From the NCBI GenBank assembly GCA_035541755.1, contig DATKMQ010000152.1, forward strand, positions 1 to 50,846: a stretch of DNA of 50,846 bases. The letters run 5' to 3'. This document shows, piece after piece, positions 49,471 to 50,846 of this stretch (position 1 is its first letter; the number at the start of each line of letters is the position of its first letter). The position numbers were made by a program, and so were the translations under genes. Origin of the DNA: Syntrophorhabdaceae bacterium. Lineage in GTDB: Bacteria > Desulfobacterota > Syntrophorhabdia > Syntrophorhabdales > Syntrophorhabdaceae. The notes under the pieces were generated by a model. The model was not told where the DNA came from, searched no databases, and saw only the letters and a program-made list of their open reading frames with translations.

Positions 49471-50718
49471 TCAATACGCACCATATTCCTTCGTAAAATC
49501 AAACATAGCTCTTACGTTCTCGACTTTCGCGTCGTCAAGACCTGTTGAAGAGTCCATGATGTATCCTCCGTTCCGGCCCACAATATCGATAAGCTTCTTG
49601 CAGTGGTTCTTTACGTCCTCAGGTGTGCCTGTGGCGAGAATGGAGAGGGGTACGTTACCCCGAATACAAATGCTATCACCCAGCACCTCTTTTGCTTTAA
49701 AGATGTCCGTCGCCTCGAAGGCGTAGCACGTCTTTCCCTCGGGGATGTCTTTGATGATCTTTAGACGGGAAGTGCAGTCTCCCTCCCAGAGAGGACAAGG
49801 CGTTAAACCCTCATTGATGAGTCGTACCATCAACTCCTTGAGGGTCGGCCAGAAGAACTTCTTGAACTGCTCTTCCGACATGAATCCGTCAAGCCCTTTA
49901 TGGATGGGGATGAAGATCCTTGGATTCCCGGAGGCCTTTGCAGCGTTGACAGCCATCTCGATCATGAAGATCAGGATCTTTTCGCAGGCTGCGATCACTT
50001 TGTCAGGTCTTCTGTACATATCGAGCATGAGTCCTTTTGTACCTCTAAAAAAGTCACCCAGGGTATCAAACGGTGCCTGGCTCAACCCACCGAACTGCAT
50101 GGGGAATCCCGCGTCCTTTGCCTTCTGGTTGTACGCCCTACCGTAGGTTGCGACCTGCAGTGATTTCTCCGCTGCTTTCTTCAATCCATCGAGGGCTTCG
50201 ACTACTTCCGGAGAAACGAAGGCCGAAAGGCCCGTCGAAAGACCCATATAGTAAGAGATAATGTTATGGAGAGGGGGCAGTTTTTCAAATCCTTTTAGAC
50301 TGCCGCATATGCGGGGCCAGTATCGTCTGAACATGAAATCGGTGGGGTCGACAAGAAAGTGGTCGTACTCATCGGCTGACATATACTCGCCTTCAACAAA
50401 TTGATACGACAGGTTACTCTCCACCCCGTGGCCTGGCCATTTCAATTGCCTGAAATCGAGGGCATCGAGGAGCGGTCCGAGAAAACGTGTGCCGTACGGG
50501 TTCATGTCCATATCCGGCGCGAAATCCATAAGGGTCTTAAGCTGTGAACTGAGCATCTTATCGGGGTCATACATGACCTCTTCGATGGTCATGCCGGTAT
50601 ACTTGCACGGAAAGAAACCGAAGAGAACCATAATGGGAACCCGATCAGGCTTCTTTAAGGCGATGGCGTCATTCGTCCGCTTCTCTCGTTCCGCGTAATG
50701 CGCATCTGGTACCTTCAC
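49471..50718 (-). CDS. UroD-like corrinoid methyltransferase family protein, copy 2
   Basis: The GTG at 50718 is chosen: AGGAGG lies seven bases upstream, and the corrinoid gene stop is two bases earlier. The product has 415 residues. It matches copy 1 throughout, including EGDCTSRLKIIKDIPEGKTC and STGLDDAKVENVRAMFDF, with the same replaced zinc-site residues. It is tightly coupled to the corrinoid gene, which is the best evidence that it is a corrinoid-dependent methyltransferase rather than a heme enzyme. It differs from copy 1 mainly in the middle third. Confidence 0.88.
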   Translation of the reverse strand: MKVPDAHYAEREKRTNDAIALKKPDRVPIMVLFGFFPCKYTGMTIEEVMYDPDKMLSSQLKTLMDFAPDMDMNPYGTRFLGPLLDALDFRQLKWPGHGVESNLSYQFVEGEYMSADEYDHFLVDPTDFMFRRYWPRICGSLKGFEKLPPLHNIISYYMGLSTGLSAFVSPEVVEALDGLKKAAEKSLQVATYGRAYNQKAKDAGFPMQFGGLSQAPFDTLGDFFRGTKGLMLDMYRRPDKVIAACEKILIFMIEMAVNAAKASGNPRIFIPIHKGLDGFMSEEQFKKFFWPTLKELMVRLINEGLTPCPLWEGDCTSRLKIIKDIPEGKTCYAFEATDIFKAKEVLGDSICIRGNVPLSILATGTPEDVKNHCKKLIDIVGRNGGYIMDSSTGLDDAKVENVRAMFDFTKEYGAY

Positions 50719-50720
50719 GG

Positions 50721-50846
50721 TCAGCCTCCTATCCATCCGTTACAGAGCGTTACCGCGGCCATGGCATCCTTACCATAGGCATCGGCCTTCACATACTTTC
50801 GGATCTCTTCATCGATCTGACCGCCGCCGATCATGATCTTGATCTT
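50721..50846 (-). CDS. Corrinoid (B12-binding) protein, C-terminal end only
   Basis: The last 41 codons of a gene that starts beyond the window end at a TGA at 50723-50721. KIMIGGGQIDEEIRKYVKAD followed by AYGKDAMAAVTLCNGWIGG matches the C-terminal part of methyltransferase corrinoid proteins, with the GG and D..DA segments that line the B12 tail. Its upstream part is not seen. Its coupling to the UroD-like gene suggests it carries the methyl group for that enzyme. Confidence 0.85.
   Translation of the reverse strand, partial: KIKIMIGGGQIDEEIRKYVKADAYGKDAMAAVTLCNGWIGG

Overview
The window looks like chromosome of an anaerobic Gram-negative bacterium of the Desulfobacterota (deltaproteobacterial) type, possibly related to syntrophic aromatic-compound degraders such as Syntrophorhabdus. 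This is inference from gene content: a thiolase-crotonase-EtfBA operon, a yedF/desulfurase/DUF3343 trio, signal peptidase and TatC, stand-alone 4Fe-4S proteins, an AprA-like flavoprotein, corrinoid and UroD-like proteins with TRAP binding proteins, and a sigma-54 activator. No species can be assigned from the sequence alone.

Region 1-12 kb is mixed housekeeping: the end of a class III nucleotide cyclase gene (1-329, minus), a small GGQ release-factor-like protein, a lipoprotein, an Hsp20, a NifU-type Fe-S scaffold, a receiver-GGDEF protein, an M20 peptidase, an M16 peptidase carrying both half-domains in one chain, a BASS-type transporter, and on the minus strand a MATE exporter and a DegT aminotransferase. 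Region 12.2-16.2 kb is a compact beta-oxidation/electron-transfer operon (thiolase, enoyl-CoA hydratase, etfB, etfA) with a clear promoter and terminator. Region 16.3-18.7 kb is a sulfur/selenium trafficking set (yedF, class V desulfurase, DUF3343) followed by what reads as a decayed MoaD/ThiS-like gene. Three Hsp20 genes follow in tandem (18.7-20.1 kb).

Region 20.2-27.4 kb is a long minus-strand operon: methyltransferase, nitrilase homolog with Ser in place of the catalytic Cys, a 57-residue Cys-rich protein, argS, lepB, a TPR protein, a LolB-like lipoprotein and a DUF362-ferredoxin protein. Divergent from it are tatA/B, tatC, glmU and glmS. A cupin, a membrane cyclase with a degenerate HD-GYP domain, an M50 protease, a VKOR/DsbB-like membrane protein, anmK and an initiator tRNA gene fill 31.9-37.4 kb.

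Region 37.7-50.8 kb is the most unusual part, and all of it is on the minus strand. Read in transcription order it has a corrinoid protein (truncated by the window edge), a UroD-like methyltransferase, a TRAP binding protein, a second UroD-like gene and a second TRAP binding protein, forming a tandemly duplicated two-gene module. Next come a 1052-residue sigma-54 activator, a sigma-54-type promoter, a small zinc-finger protein, an AprA-like flavoprotein, a two-cluster ferredoxin, and homologs of the S and E subunits of B12-dependent glutamate mutase. The E-subunit homolog aligns without gaps through the substrate region but has lost most glutamate-contacting residues. I propose, as inference, that this is a regulated, corrinoid-rich catabolic locus built round a mutase with a substrate other than glutamate.
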